The translations under genes and the position numbers were made by a program. Below, in pieces: positions 52,285 through 61,029 of a stretch of DNA of 61,626 bases. Location: positions 1 through 61,626 of the forward strand of contig CACYNH010000011.1 in the NCBI GenBank assembly GCA_902775735.1, read 5' to 3'. Source of the stretch: an uncultured Erysipelotrichaceae bacterium (lineage in GTDB: Bacteria; Bacillota_I; Bacilli_A; Erysipelotrichales; Erysipelotrichaceae). How positions within the stretch are numbered: the stretch's first letter is position 1; each line of letters starts with the position of its first letter. Below the pieces are notes generated by a model. That model was not told the DNA's origin. It made no database searches and worked only from the letters and a program-made list of their open reading frames with translations.

Positions 52285-53640
52285 ATGGCAAGGTTGTTCG
52301 GAGACAGGGAATTCCTGAAAAAGCTGATCCTGATCGCGCTGCCGATCGGGCTGCAGTCTGTGATCAATATGGTGGTCAACCTGATTGACACAGTCATGGT
52401 CGGAACGCTCGGCGATATCGCGCTTTCATCAGTCAATATTTCTTCCCAGTTTCCCTATCTTTACATGACGGTCGTCATGGGCATTGCCAATGCCGGCCTG
52501 ATCATCGCTTCCCAGGCCTGGGGAAACAAAAGGCCTGACAGGGTGAAGGCAATGCTGGCGTTCTGCCTGAAGGCAAGTATGATCATCGGCGTGCTCTTCT
52601 TTTTCCTCACACTGCTGTTTCCGACATTTATCATTTCAATCTACACAGACAACCCGGAGATTATCGCAAGCGGCGGCGCCTATCTGAAGATTCTTTCGCT
52701 GACGATGCTGCTGCAGGCGGTACCGCTGGCCGCCGTGATTATTTTAAGGGCCGCCGGCATCAGCCGTCTCGGCTTTACCTCCTCGCTGTTCGCGTGTATC
52801 GCCAACGTGTTTTTCAACTGGATCTTTATTTTCGGCAACCTCGGCGCCCCGGCGCTCGGACTTAAAGGAGCGGCGCTTGGCACCGTGATGGCAAGGGCGG
52901 TGGAACTGGCTGTGGTCCTGATTGGTATGGCAAGGGATAAGAAACTCGGTTTCCGCCTCCAGGATCTGAAGCTGAAGCTTGATGGCTCAGCCAGAGGGGA
53001 TTTTATCAAAATCGGCACCCCGAGCATCATTTCCGAAGTGACCGGCAACCTCAACGTGTCCGCCGCGGCCATGATCACCGGCCGTGTTTCCCAGTACTAT
53101 ATCGCCGCCAACACCATTGTTCATAACATCTGGACCATTTCCTCGCTGTTCCTGTTCGGTATGGCGATGGGCGCCAACGTCATGATCGGCAATGTCATCG
53201 GCGCCGGCGAAACGGAAAAAGCGGATGACTATGCCGGATATTTCATTCATCTTTCAGCTTTGATCGGTCTTGGCGCGGCTGTTCTGACGCAGATCATCGC
53301 GCCTTGGATCACCGGCTTCTTCAATGTTTCTCCGGAAACCGTCGCGACCGCCGCGAAGCTGACAAAAGCGGCGGGGATCGCCGTCTTCTTCCTGACCACG
53401 CAGATGATTCTGGCCAAAGGCGTGCTGCGCGGAGGCGGACAGGCGGCCGCGGTAACGAAAGTGGATCTTCTTACAACATGGCTTGTCAACATTCCTGCCG
53501 GTTTCCTGGTGGCGCTTGTATTGAAGCTTGATCCGTTCTGGATTTATCTCAGCCTGAGGATTGATTATCTTTTAAAAACGGTCTGGGCAATCTGGAAAAT
53601 CAAAAAGACGGACTGGATCATCCGTCTCAATGTGGATTAA
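52285..53640 (+). CDS. MATE family efflux transporter
   Basis: This 451-residue protein has about 12 membrane segments and the MATE features LPIGLQSVINMVVNLIDTVMVG (quoted in part, LIDTVMVG) near residues 38-45 and LFGMAMGANVMIG later. Such proteins export drugs or metabolites with Na+ or H+. I choose ATG 52285 (MARLFGD) because AAGGAG is nine bases upstream; ATG 52261 has no such site. It converges with a metallophosphoesterase gene and overlaps it by four bases. Confidence 0.87.
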   Translation: MARLFGDREFLKKLILIALPIGLQSVINMVVNLIDTVMVGTLGDIALSSVNISSQFPYLYMTVVMGIANAGLIIASQAWGNKRPDRVKAMLAFCLKASMIIGVLFFFLTLLFPTFIISIYTDNPEIIASGGAYLKILSLTMLLQAVPLAAVIILRAAGISRLGFTSSLFACIANVFFNWIFIFGNLGAPALGLKGAALGTVMARAVELAVVLIGMARDKKLGFRLQDLKLKLDGSARGDFIKIGTPSIISEVTGNLNVSAAAMITGRVSQYYIAANTIVHNIWTISSLFLFGMAMGANVMIGNVIGAGETEKADDYAGYFIHLSALIGLGAAVLTQIIAPWITGFFNVSPETVATAAKLTKAAGIAVFFLTTQMILAKGVLRGGGQAAAVTKVDLLTTWLVNIPAGFLVALVLKLDPFWIYLSLRIDYLLKTVWAIWKIKKTDWIIRLNVD

Positions 53641-54695
53641 AAATCAATGGAGAGCCGGTTCTGCGGCAGTCTTCCTTCACCCATCAGGCACGCTATCCAG
53701 CGGCCCCAGGCATTGTCTTTGAGATTCTTCATGGCATCCCGGTATCCGGGCATCGCCATGATCCTGTCTCTTTCCTCATGAATCACGCCGCAGTCATGGG
53801 CATGGGTGAAAGCGAGCAGGACGTCAATCATTTCATTCTGATTTCCTTCGCTGTTTTCCAGCAGTTTTGCGAAAACAGCTTTTTTTGACTGCGCGGCTTC
53901 ACGGTCTGCTGTCTCAATCAGTTCAGCGTATGGCGAAGGGAAAATGATTTTATGCAGTGAGTATTCAGCGCGTGCATTGTCTATGGCAAGCAGACCGAAG
54001 AGATGTCCGCTTTCCTCGGCCATCGGCACAGCGGTTTCGTAAAGGCCGCCGCTTCGGGCGATGCAGGCGTCATGGGTGTGTCCGCAGAAGGCAAGCTTGA
54101 CGCCGTATTTCTGCAAGAGCGGCAGAACGGAAGCAGGCTGCAGGCAATAGAATTCCGGACGCGGCTGCCAGTCTTCGGCCAGCAGTGAATGGTGGGAAAG
54201 GAAGATGACCCGCAGGTTTTCGTCTGCGGCGTAAATCAGCTGCTCTTCCAGCCAGCGGAGAGTTTCCTTTTTCAGCACGCCGGCAGGGGATCTGTGATCT
54301 TCATGATCATCCATTGCCAGAAACAGCACGTCCTCAATCCTTCTGGAATAGGAAAGAGAATGGGGGTCTCTTGCCAGCGGGTTCAGCAGGGGGAAGAACA
54401 GGCGCTCATAGTCCGCCACGGAGCCGATGTCAAAATCATGGTTGCCCGGAATCATGATCAGACTGATTCCATCAGAAACAAGCGGCTTCAGATATTTCTT
54501 CATCCGGATGAGATCCGGATACCTGCCGCTGTTGGTGTTATCGCCAAGAAGAATCAGCACCGACGGTTTCAATGCGCTCACCTGCGCGAAAAAAGACTCC
54601 AGGATTTCCGGCTGGTATTTCATGGCCGGAATCACGGCGGATCTCTTTTCGTCCAGGGTCAGATGAAGATCGGATGTCAGCACAGCTTTGATCAT
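53637..54695 (-). CDS. Calcineurin-like metallophosphoesterase
   Basis: This 352-residue protein has the metallophosphoesterase metal site: SDLHL (Asp9, His11), LGDNTNSG, GNHDFD, and GHTHDA, with a C-terminal region of about 100 residues. No signal peptide is seen. The ATG at 54695 has no Shine-Dalgarno sequence; TATGAT (extended with TGT, 54702-54710 on the minus strand) ends six bases before it, so it is predicted leaderless. Substrate unknown. Confidence 0.83.
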   Translation of the reverse strand: MIKAVLTSDLHLTLDEKRSAVIPAMKYQPEILESFFAQVSALKPSVLILLGDNTNSGRYPDLIRMKKYLKPLVSDGISLIMIPGNHDFDIGSVADYERLFFPLLNPLARDPHSLSYSRRIEDVLFLAMDDHEDHRSPAGVLKKETLRWLEEQLIYAADENLRVIFLSHHSLLAEDWQPRPEFYCLQPASVLPLLQKYGVKLAFCGHTHDACIARSGGLYETAVPMAEESGHLFGLLAIDNARAEYSLHKIIFPSPYAELIETADREAAQSKKAVFAKLLENSEGNQNEMIDVLLAFTHAHDCGVIHEERDRIMAMPGYRDAMKNLKDNAWGRWIACLMGEGRLPQNRLSIDF

Positions 54696-54701
54696 GCCAC
54701 C

Positions 54702-54710
54702 ATCATAACA
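54702..54710 (-). promoter_or_regulatory. Extended -10 promoter of the metallophosphoesterase gene (leaderless)
   Basis: On the minus strand TGT plus TATGAT, directly following the T-run of the MATE gene terminator and six bases before the start codon. Confidence 0.65.
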
Positions 54711-54729
54711 AAAAACCGCCGGAGCGGTT
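54708..54729 (-). terminator. Terminator of the second MATE gene
   Basis: On the minus strand AACCGC and GCGGTT (within GGCGGTT) pair around TCC or TCCG, followed by TTTTT. It abuts the next promoter. Confidence 0.75.
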
Positions 54730-54735
54730 CCCGTT

Positions 54736-56142
54736 TCAGATTCTTGCGACAAGATTGTTGATCCAGACACCTTTTTCCACTAACAGCAGTCCGAAGCCCG
54801 CCTTGATGAGATCAGCCGCGCTGACAAAGAAGACGATCATCACAACCGGCAGCGCCGTAAAGCGGGAGAGCACAAGCGCCAGCGTCCAGGAGATCAGGCA
54901 GGTGAAGACACTGTCGGAAAGGAATGTGATCAGCGTTTTCCCGCCGCAGCGCAGGGTGAAATATGTGGCGTTGCAGACGGTGGAAACAGGCATCATCAGA
55001 CCGGCGATCCGCAGCAGTGAAGCCGCCGTGGAACGGACCGTTTCTGTTGTGTTGTACATTTTCGGAAACAGCGGCGCGCTCAGGATCATGATCAGCCCGG
55101 TGGCGGCGCTGAGAAGAACAGCGAAGACAATCAGCCTGCGGTCGGTCTCCACCGCCTCCTGTGTTTTTCCTGCTCCCAGCAGCTGGCCGACAATGATGCC
55201 GATGGCCGAGCCCATGCCGATGCAGACAATCAGGAACAGGTTGTTTACTGTTGAGTAGATATTGCAGGCGGCGACCGCGTCAAGACCGCGGGTTGAATAG
55301 CACTGGCTGATGCCGGCAATGCCGAGCGACCAGAGAAGTTCATTGACGACAAGCGGCGTTCCTTTGACCGCAACTTTCGCGGCCAGTGATCCGGGAATCG
55401 AAAAATGCCTGAAGACGCCATGGAAGTAGCGCTTTTCCTGGCGCAGCTTCAATGCCAGGAATGTCAGGTAGAACAGTTCCGCAAAGCGGGAGAGCACGGT
55501 CGCCAGGGCGGCGCCGGTGATGCCGAGCTTCGGAAAGCCGAAGTGGCCGAAGATCAGCAGCCAGTTGAACACAAAATTGATCGCGACCGCGGCAAAGCTT
55601 GCCCGCATCGGGTAAACCGTATCGCCGTCATCGCGCATTGTGGAGGCGATGCATTGCGAAAAGGCAAAGGGCGCCAGTCCCCACAGCATGACTCCCAAAT
55701 ACTGCTTTGAGCAGTCAAGGGTGTATGCGATCTGTGAGGGATCATTGAGTTCCGGATTGAGATAGAGCGAGATTAATGCCTCCGCCTTCAGGGTGAAGAT
55801 ACAGAGCGCGGTCAGAGAAGCGGCTAAGCCCAGCAGCAGCTTCAGCCGGAAACAGTTCCGCACCCCGTCCGCGTCATTGCGGCCGCAGTACTGGGCGGAA
55901 AAAATACCGGCGGCGTTGACGCAGCCGAATATTGAAATATTAAAGATAAAGAGAAGCTGGTTGGCGATGGAGACGCCGGACATTTCCATCGTGCCGACCT
56001 GACCGATCATGATATTGTCAAGCAGGTTGACAAAGTTCGTGACGGCGTTCTGCAGCATGATCGGAACCGCGACCGCCAGCGCCTTCTTATAGAAGGAGGG
56101 CGGCGCAAACCATCTGTCTCTGAGTCTGGATAATGTTGGCAT
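54736..56142 (-). CDS. MATE family efflux transporter (second copy)
   Basis: This 468-residue protein has about 12 membrane segments and MATE motifs (NFVNLLDNIMIGQVG near residues 36-50, IGMGSAIGIIVGQLLGAG later). It is only distantly like the 52285 protein, so not a recent duplicate. GGAGG precedes ATG 56142; the frame is open a further 11 codons. It is divergent from the HAD gene at 56213, with a TATACT -10 near 56165-56171 on the minus strand. Confidence 0.87.
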   Translation of the reverse strand: MPTLSRLRDRWFAPPSFYKKALAVAVPIMLQNAVTNFVNLLDNIMIGQVGTMEMSGVSIANQLLFIFNISIFGCVNAAGIFSAQYCGRNDADGVRNCFRLKLLLGLAASLTALCIFTLKAEALISLYLNPELNDPSQIAYTLDCSKQYLGVMLWGLAPFAFSQCIASTMRDDGDTVYPMRASFAAVAINFVFNWLLIFGHFGFPKLGITGAALATVLSRFAELFYLTFLALKLRQEKRYFHGVFRHFSIPGSLAAKVAVKGTPLVVNELLWSLGIAGISQCYSTRGLDAVAACNIYSTVNNLFLIVCIGMGSAIGIIVGQLLGAGKTQEAVETDRRLIVFAVLLSAATGLIMILSAPLFPKMYNTTETVRSTAASLLRIAGLMMPVSTVCNATYFTLRCGGKTLITFLSDSVFTCLISWTLALVLSRFTALPVVMIVFFVSAADLIKAGFGLLLVEKGVWINNLVARI

Positions 56143-56179
56143 GGGGATCCTCCGCGGGCCTGCAAAGTATACCATTTTT

Positions 56180-56188
56180 TGTTATGAT
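56180..56188 (+). promoter_or_regulatory. Extended -10 promoter of the HAD gene
   Basis: TGT plus TATGAT (56183-56188), 24 bases before the start at 56213, with AAAGGAAA as ribosome binding site. Confidence 0.6.
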
Positions 56189-56212
56189 ATTTCTGCTGCG
56201 AAAGGAAAAACT

Positions 56213-56989
56213 ATGATCAGAGCTATCTTCTTTGACATTGACGGCACACTTGTCAGTTTCAAAACCCACGCTGTTCCTGAATCCACAAAAGAAGCGCTGC
56301 GCTCACTTCACCGCCAGGGCGTCAGGCTTTTCATCGCCACCGGCCGTGCCAAAGGCGGCCTGGGCGTTCTGAAAGGACTGCCGTTTGACGGTTTCATCAC
56401 ACTCAACGGCCAGTATTGTTTCGATACCGCCGACGGAGTGCTTTATGAAAACACAATCCTGCGGGAGGATCTTGAGATCCTTCTTGAAGAAATAGAAAAA
56501 GACCCTTTCCCGGCCGGCTTTGTGCGGCGGGAGGATAAGGTGTTCAATTTCCGTGACGAGAGAGTGGACGCCATCCACGCGATCACCCATAACGACAACC
56601 ATCCCGCCGGCGATGTCTCCCATGTTCTGGATGAGGAGATCTACCAGGTTATGTGCTTTGTTGATGAGGAGCGGGAAAAGCAGATGCTGGGCCGTATGAA
56701 AAACTGCACGGCGGCGCGCTGGCATCCCTCATTCTGCGATATTTCGCCGCTAGGCGGCACAAAGGTCAGGGGAATCGAAGTGTTCCTTGAGCACTATGGC
56801 CTCGATCTTTCGCAGGCAATGGCGTTCGGCGACGGCGGCAATGATTTTGAAATGCTGGAATACGTGCCGAATTCAGTCGCGATGGGCAACGCTCCTGACA
56901 ATGTGAAGGAAGTCTCTTCCTATGTTACGGAAGACGTCGATCACGACGGAATTGTGAACGCGCTGAAACATTTCCGGCTGATTGTCTAG
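56213..56989 (+). CDS. Cof-type HAD hydrolase (first copy)
   Basis: This 258-residue HAD phosphatase has FFDIDGTL (nucleophile Asp8), a Cof-type (C2) cap and the final motifs GGTKVRGIE and FGDGGNDFEML. Such enzymes dephosphorylate sugar phosphates or nucleotides such as FMN or PLP. ATG 56213 follows AAAGGAAA. It is clearly a relative of the 60188 gene: both share NGQYC, an ARW(H/T)P segment and PLGG(T/G)K. Substrate unknown. Confidence 0.88.
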   Translation: MIRAIFFDIDGTLVSFKTHAVPESTKEALRSLHRQGVRLFIATGRAKGGLGVLKGLPFDGFITLNGQYCFDTADGVLYENTILREDLEILLEEIEKDPFPAGFVRREDKVFNFRDERVDAIHAITHNDNHPAGDVSHVLDEEIYQVMCFVDEEREKQMLGRMKNCTAARWHPSFCDISPLGGTKVRGIEVFLEHYGLDLSQAMAFGDGGNDFEMLEYVPNSVAMGNAPDNVKEVSSYVTEDVDHDGIVNALKHFRLIV

Positions 56990-57004
56990 TCAAACCGCCT
57001 TGTC

Positions 57005-57025
57005 AAACCGGCAAACCGGTTTATT
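57005..57025 (+). terminator. Weak terminator after the first HAD gene
   Basis: AAACCGG and CCGGTTT pair around CAAA, followed by ATTAT. The downstream TATAAA may serve the lipid kinase gene. Confidence 0.5.
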
Positions 57026-57056
57026 ATAAATGTATTCTGAATGGGGAGGACCGTGA

Positions 57057-57968
57057 ATGAGGCGCAAAATCCTGCTTCTTTGCAACGGCAACGCCGGAGT
57101 TGCCGGCAATATCTCAAAAAACCTGTTTGAAATTGTCACCATCCTCAGCGAGAACGGCTGCGAGGTGACTGTTTTCCCGATTGTTCCGGCCCGCGGCCTG
57201 ACCTCGGAATCGATCATCCGTGAAAAGTATGGTGAATTTGATTCGCTTGTTGTCTGCGGCGGCGACGGAACTCTCAACCACGTGATCAATGTCCTGGCCA
57301 AGGAGAACATTGACCTGCCGATCGGCTATATCCCCTTCGGCAGCACAAACGACTTTGCCCGCACGCTTTACAGGAAAGACCGTGTTTCGGTGAAGGACGT
57401 CTGCCGGATGATCCTGAGAAACCGCACCAAAACCTATGACATCGGCTGCTTCAACGGCGATTATTTCAATTATGTCGCCTGCTTCGGCGCTTTGACAAAA
57501 GTCTCCTACACAACCCCGCGGGACCTGAAAAACACCCTGGGCTACGGCGCCTATGTGCTCAACACCCTGGCGGCGCTGCCGGAGGACATCAACTATGTCA
57601 GGCATTGCCGTTTCATTCATGACGGCGTTGAGGAGGAAGGGGATTATCTCTGCGGTTATGTGTCCAACTCGATCTCGGTTGCCGGCATGAAGAACGGACT
57701 TATCGAATCTTCCCTGATCGATGACGGCGTCTTTGAACTGACGATGGTCCACCATACCGAAAATGTGCTGGAAACAGCGGAAATGAGCTCGGAACTGTTC
57801 GGCGTGAACAAGACCGACAAATACGTCAGCCACTGGCAGGTGAAGCATCTGGAAATGCATTTTGACGAGGAAACGCCATGGACGATGGACGGTGAGGACG
57901 GCAGGGGTTTCACCGATGTGACCATCGATGTGGTGCCTAAGAAAATCAGAATATTCTGCGACCGGTGA
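57057..57968 (+). CDS. Diacylglycerol/lipid kinase, YegS/BmrU family
   Basis: This 303-residue enzyme has the DAGK catalytic signature VCGGDGTLN (about 65-73) and PFGSTNDFAR (about 90-99), and the all-beta second domain with a final MDGED segment. It would phosphorylate diacylglycerol or a related lipid for phospholipid recycling. GGGGAGGACC precedes the ATG. A terminator overlaps its stop codon. Confidence 0.88.
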   Translation: MRRKILLLCNGNAGVAGNISKNLFEIVTILSENGCEVTVFPIVPARGLTSESIIREKYGEFDSLVVCGGDGTLNHVINVLAKENIDLPIGYIPFGSTNDFARTLYRKDRVSVKDVCRMILRNRTKTYDIGCFNGDYFNYVACFGALTKVSYTTPRDLKNTLGYGAYVLNTLAALPEDINYVRHCRFIHDGVEEEGDYLCGYVSNSISVAGMKNGLIESSLIDDGVFELTMVHHTENVLETAEMSSELFGVNKTDKYVSHWQVKHLEMHFDEETPWTMDGEDGRGFTDVTIDVVPKKIRIFCDR

Positions 57969-57995
57969 AGAACGTGTATGTTCTTCACTTTTTTT
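57965..57995 (+). terminator. Terminator overlapping the lipid kinase stop codon
   Basis: GTGAAGAAC and GTTCTTCAC pair around GTGTAT, followed by seven T. The stem includes the TGA stop. Confidence 0.9.
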
Positions 57996-58066
57996 ATTCT
58001 TGTCATGCTTCAGACGGCCGGATTTGTGCTACATTAGTGTTAAAGAAATATCTTGAGGGACATAAT

Positions 58067-58780
58067 ATGAATAAAAAGGACAAACAGTTCAAAAAGATGG
58101 AACAGGAAGCTCCCAAACCGGCGGTTCTGTTCGATTTCGACGGTACCCTGATGGACACCGACACCGCGATCATTGCCGCATACCGGGAAATCTTCGACCG
58201 CTACAAGAAGGGAAAGGAATTCACCGCTGCCGTTCAGAGCGAAGCACTGACAGCCGTTCCGGAAGTCATGATGAAGAAATACTTCCCGCGCCGTTCCACC
58301 GCCAAATGCGTCCAGGAGCTCCTTGACTATGAGGAGCAGCACCTCAATGATCTGATTCAGCCGATGCACGGCGTCAGAAGACTTCTGACCTGGCTCAATG
58401 AAAACGGCTACCAGACCGCGGTTCTTTCCGACCGCACCCAGTCCAGACTTGAACTCTATCTCAAGAGCTCTGACATGTATGACTACTTCAACCATGTCCG
58501 CGGCAACGACACAAACCGCACGGTTGAAATTGAAACAGCGGATATCGTGGAAGTGTGCAGAGTCCTCGGCGCTGAGCACTGCGTCTACATTTCCGACAAC
58601 CCCGAAAACATCCGCACGGCCAGCGAATCCGGCGCCTTCACGATCGCCTTCCTGACCGAGTTCTCCGATACCGCCGCTTTCGTTGAAGCCGGTCCGGATT
58701 TCATGACCGCCAGCATGCGCCAGATCAGCAGCCTGCTGCAGGGCGAACCTTACTGGCTGGCTTATGAGCTTGCCCGTTAA
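58067..58780 (+). CDS. HAD-IA hydrolase, phosphoglycolate phosphatase-like
   Basis: This 237-residue HAD enzyme has VLFDFDGTLMDTD (nucleophile Asp near residue 23), a helical type-1 cap (about 35-105), AVLSDRTQS as motif II and YISDNPENIR as the last acidic motif. The motif-IV region has DNPENI where Gph proteins usually have GDxxxD, so activity may differ. TTGAGGG precedes the ATG at 58067. The C-terminal end (residues about 195-237) is longer than in PGPase. Confidence 0.85.
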   Translation: MNKKDKQFKKMEQEAPKPAVLFDFDGTLMDTDTAIIAAYREIFDRYKKGKEFTAAVQSEALTAVPEVMMKKYFPRRSTAKCVQELLDYEEQHLNDLIQPMHGVRRLLTWLNENGYQTAVLSDRTQSRLELYLKSSDMYDYFNHVRGNDTNRTVEIETADIVEVCRVLGAEHCVYISDNPENIRTASESGAFTIAFLTEFSDTAAFVEAGPDFMTASMRQISSLLQGEPYWLAYELAR

Positions 58781-58815
58781 GCTTCGGCAGCCGATATCCC
58801 CGAATCACTGAAAAG

Positions 58816-58840
58816 AATCCGCCGCCAGCCGGTGGATTTT
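58816..58840 (+). terminator. Terminator before sepF
   Basis: AATCCGCC and GGTGGATT pair (one G-T) around seven bases, followed by TT only; moderate. Confidence 0.5.
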
Positions 58841-58919
58841 CAGCAGGTGCGGACCAATTCAAATCAAGTTGTTGTATAATGAGATAAATATCCGGAAACG
58901 GGACGGAAAGGAAGATACC

Positions 58920-59273
58920 ATGGCATTGATTGATTTTCTCACTGGACCAGCAGAAGAAGAGAACGAAGAATACACAGAAGAGACAAAGACAGCAGTTTCC
59001 GCACCGCAGACAGCCGTAAGCTCCAGCATCGGCCTGTTTGAACCGCAGGCTTTCGACGAGGCAACCGCGATCGCCGAATATGTCAAGAAAGGAAATGTCG
59101 TGACAGTCAACCTGCACAGACTGTCCAAAGAATACTCCCAGCGCACCATCGATTTCCTGACCGGTGTTGTTTACGCGCTCGACGGCAGGATCGAAAAGAT
59201 CGGCCACAACCTGATTCTCTGCTCGCCCGCGAATGTGAGGGTCAGCGGCAGAATCACAATGTCTGCTGAATAG
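58920..59273 (+). CDS. sepF: Cell division protein SepF
   Basis: SepF (117 residues) anchors and bundles FtsZ at the division site. The short N-terminal helix MALIDFLTG is the membrane-binding part, a variable acidic linker follows (about 10-40), and the core has VKKGNVVTVNL and RTIDFLTGVVYALDG, typical of SepF. TATAAT is at 58875-58880 and GGAAAGGAAG is the ribosome site. It is far from ftsZ and the ylm cluster where it normally sits. Confidence 0.92.
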   Translation: MALIDFLTGPAEEENEEYTEETKTAVSAPQTAVSSSIGLFEPQAFDEATAIAEYVKKGNVVTVNLHRLSKEYSQRTIDFLTGVVYALDGRIEKIGHNLILCSPANVRVSGRITMSAE

Positions 59274-59291
59274 CAGTGATATGAGGTACTG

Positions 59292-59786
59292 ATGAAGAGC
59301 TATACCATTTACACCGGTTCGGATTTCGGCATGCTGAAATGCGCGGCCTATGACGGGGAGAACGTCGTCCTGCGCACGGTCATGGCAAACGAAACCTCGG
59401 CGCCGGTTGAAATCGAAACAGCGAATATCTGCCTGAAAAGCGAATATGACGCGGAGCAGACACTGATCCCCGGCGTGACAAAGCGCACGGTTTATTACAA
59501 GGGACTGGATCTGGAATTCGCGACCATCCGCTGGAACCGCGATGAAACTTACACCATTGATTTCAAAGATGAACTCATCATCGCAGCCCACAGCGATCCG
59601 CGCTCCTACACATTCACCATGGACGGCGTACAGGTCGCCTCAATCAGCAGGCCTGCCGACAAAACGCCTCTGCGCGAGGGCGGCGTGACCTATGATCCCG
59701 CGTACAAAGTCGAATATGAGGAAGGCCTCTCCCAGCAGGCGCTGATCATGATCCTCGTGTTCCCGGTTCTGTACTTCGGTTTCTGA
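59292..59786 (+). CDS. Hypothetical protein with tubby/LURP-like fold features
   Basis: This 164-residue protein is beta-rich for most of its length and ends in a hydrophobic segment (ALIMILVFPVLYFGF), so it may sit in the membrane by its C-terminus. The pattern of alternating strands and the final hydrophobic helix resemble tubby-C-terminal/LURP-one-like proteins of Firmicutes. I hold that reading loosely. It starts 18 bases after sepF and shares its transcript, and a terminator follows. Confidence 0.6.
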   Translation: MKSYTIYTGSDFGMLKCAAYDGENVVLRTVMANETSAPVEIETANICLKSEYDAEQTLIPGVTKRTVYYKGLDLEFATIRWNRDETYTIDFKDELIIAAHSDPRSYTFTMDGVQVASISRPADKTPLREGGVTYDPAYKVEYEEGLSQQALIMILVFPVLYFGF

Positions 59787-59799
59787 TGTAAGAAAAACC

Positions 59800-59832
59800 A
59801 GGCAGTCAGTCCAAAGCAGCTGGCTGCCTTTC
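59800..59832 (+). terminator. Terminator after the tubby-like gene
   Basis: AGGCAGTCAG and CTGGCTGCCT pair (one G-T) around ten bases, then TTTC. Confidence 0.6.
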
Positions 59833-59853
59833 ATTGATATAAGGAGAAAAGAC

Positions 59854-60210
59854 ATGGAAGAAGAGATCACAAGAGCCGCTGCCGGCAAGACATCATCCTC
59901 ATCCAGAAAGCCTGCATCTTCTTCAGGCAGGAAAACATCCTCATCTTCAGGAAGAAAGACATCCTCTTCAGCCAAGAAGAAGCCCGCTTCCTCATCGGCA
60001 AAGAAGCCTTCCACATCCGCCGCAAAAAAGAAAACATCTTCCACGGCGCTGAAGCTGACCGCGGCTGAGAAGAAGCTGATCACAAACTACCGCAAGTGCG
60101 GCAGCCTGCAGAAGCAGATCATTGCCCTGATTGTGGAGAAGGTCGCCGGCGGCCTGACAAAAATTGACGGCATTGAAAGGATGATCAATGATCAGGGCGA
60201 TCTTCTTTGA
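59854..60210 (+). CDS. Ser/Lys-rich low-complexity protein with a small C-terminal helical domain
   Basis: This 118-residue protein has about 55 residues of Ser/Lys/Arg/Ala repeats (units such as SSGRKTSSS and SSAKKP) followed by a compact helical domain (LTAAEKKLITNYRK...IALIVEKVAGG). The repeats resemble histone H1-like or HMG-like tails and would bind nucleic acid or acidic polymers. AAGGAG precedes the ATG. It overlaps the HAD gene start by 23 bases. No named family is recognised. Confidence 0.68.
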   Translation: MEEEITRAAAGKTSSSSRKPASSSGRKTSSSSGRKTSSSAKKKPASSSAKKPSTSAAKKKTSSTALKLTAAEKKLITNYRKCGSLQKQIIALIVEKVAGGLTKIDGIERMINDQGDLL

Positions 60211-60985
60211 TATCGACGGCACCCTGATCTCGATGAAGGACAGAAAGATGCCGGAGTCCTGTCTGAAGGCGCTGAATGCCATGAAGGAATCAGGCATCCG
60301 TCTTTTTATCGCGTCCGGCCGTCCGCCTGTTCATCTGCAGCTGCTCTGCGAAGAATTCAGGAACTTCCCTTGGGACGGCATGGTGCTGCTCAACGGCCAG
60401 TACTGCGTTGATGAGAAGGGTGAGGTTTTCCATAAGCAGCCTGTTTCAAAGCAGGCCCTTGAGGTGCTGGTTCCCTGGCTGCAGAAGGAAGCGGATTTCC
60501 CGTGCACTTTCTATGAGCTGGATGATTCGTACGATATCGGTTTCAACGCCGGCATGCACGACTATCTGGAATCCATCGGCCGGCTTGATCAGATGCCGCG
60601 GGTCGAGGATCCTGCCCGTAGTCTGACCCATGACACTTATCAGATCTGCCCGTACATCGGGGAAGAAAGAGACGCTGAGTTTCTTGCCCATGCCCCGGGA
60701 ATGGAATCGGCCAGATGGACGCCGCAGTTCGCCGACATGATTCCTCTTGGCGGCGGCAAGGCGCAGGGGATCCGCAGAATGCTGGAGCGCTGGAATATCA
60801 GTATTGATGAAACGATGGCGTTCGGCGACGGCGGCAATGATATCTCCATGATTCAGGCGGCCGGAATCGGCGTGGCGATGGGAAACGCGTCTGAAAATGT
60901 CAAAGCTGCCGCGGATTATGTTACCCGTGACTGCGAGGACGACGGCATTTTTGCGGCGTGTGAGCATTTTGCTTTGATTTCCTGA
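60188..60985 (+). CDS. Cof-type HAD hydrolase (second copy)
   Basis: This 265-residue HAD phosphatase has FFDIDGTLIS (nucleophile Asp8), a Cof-type cap and PLGGGKAQGI and FGDGGNDISMI at the end. It is a paralogue of the 56213 gene. The start lies inside the Ser/Lys-rich gene, with AAAGGAT upstream, so the two are coupled. Substrate unknown; sugar phosphates or cofactor phosphates are usual for the family. Confidence 0.88.
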   Translation: MIRAIFFDIDGTLISMKDRKMPESCLKALNAMKESGIRLFIASGRPPVHLQLLCEEFRNFPWDGMVLLNGQYCVDEKGEVFHKQPVSKQALEVLVPWLQKEADFPCTFYELDDSYDIGFNAGMHDYLESIGRLDQMPRVEDPARSLTHDTYQICPYIGEERDAEFLAHAPGMESARWTPQFADMIPLGGGKAQGIRRMLERWNISIDETMAFGDGGNDISMIQAAGIGVAMGNASENVKAAADYVTRDCEDDGIFAACEHFALIS

Positions 60986-60990
60986 ATTCA

Positions 60991-60999
60991 TGCTATAAT
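60991..60999 (+). promoter_or_regulatory. Extended -10 promoter of the last membrane-protein gene
   Basis: TGC plus TATAAT (60994-60999); the ATG at 61030 follows with GGAGGAG as ribosome binding site. Confidence 0.65.
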
Positions 61000-61029
61000 C
61001 ATTGTGCATTTGCTTTCGGAGGAGTAACC

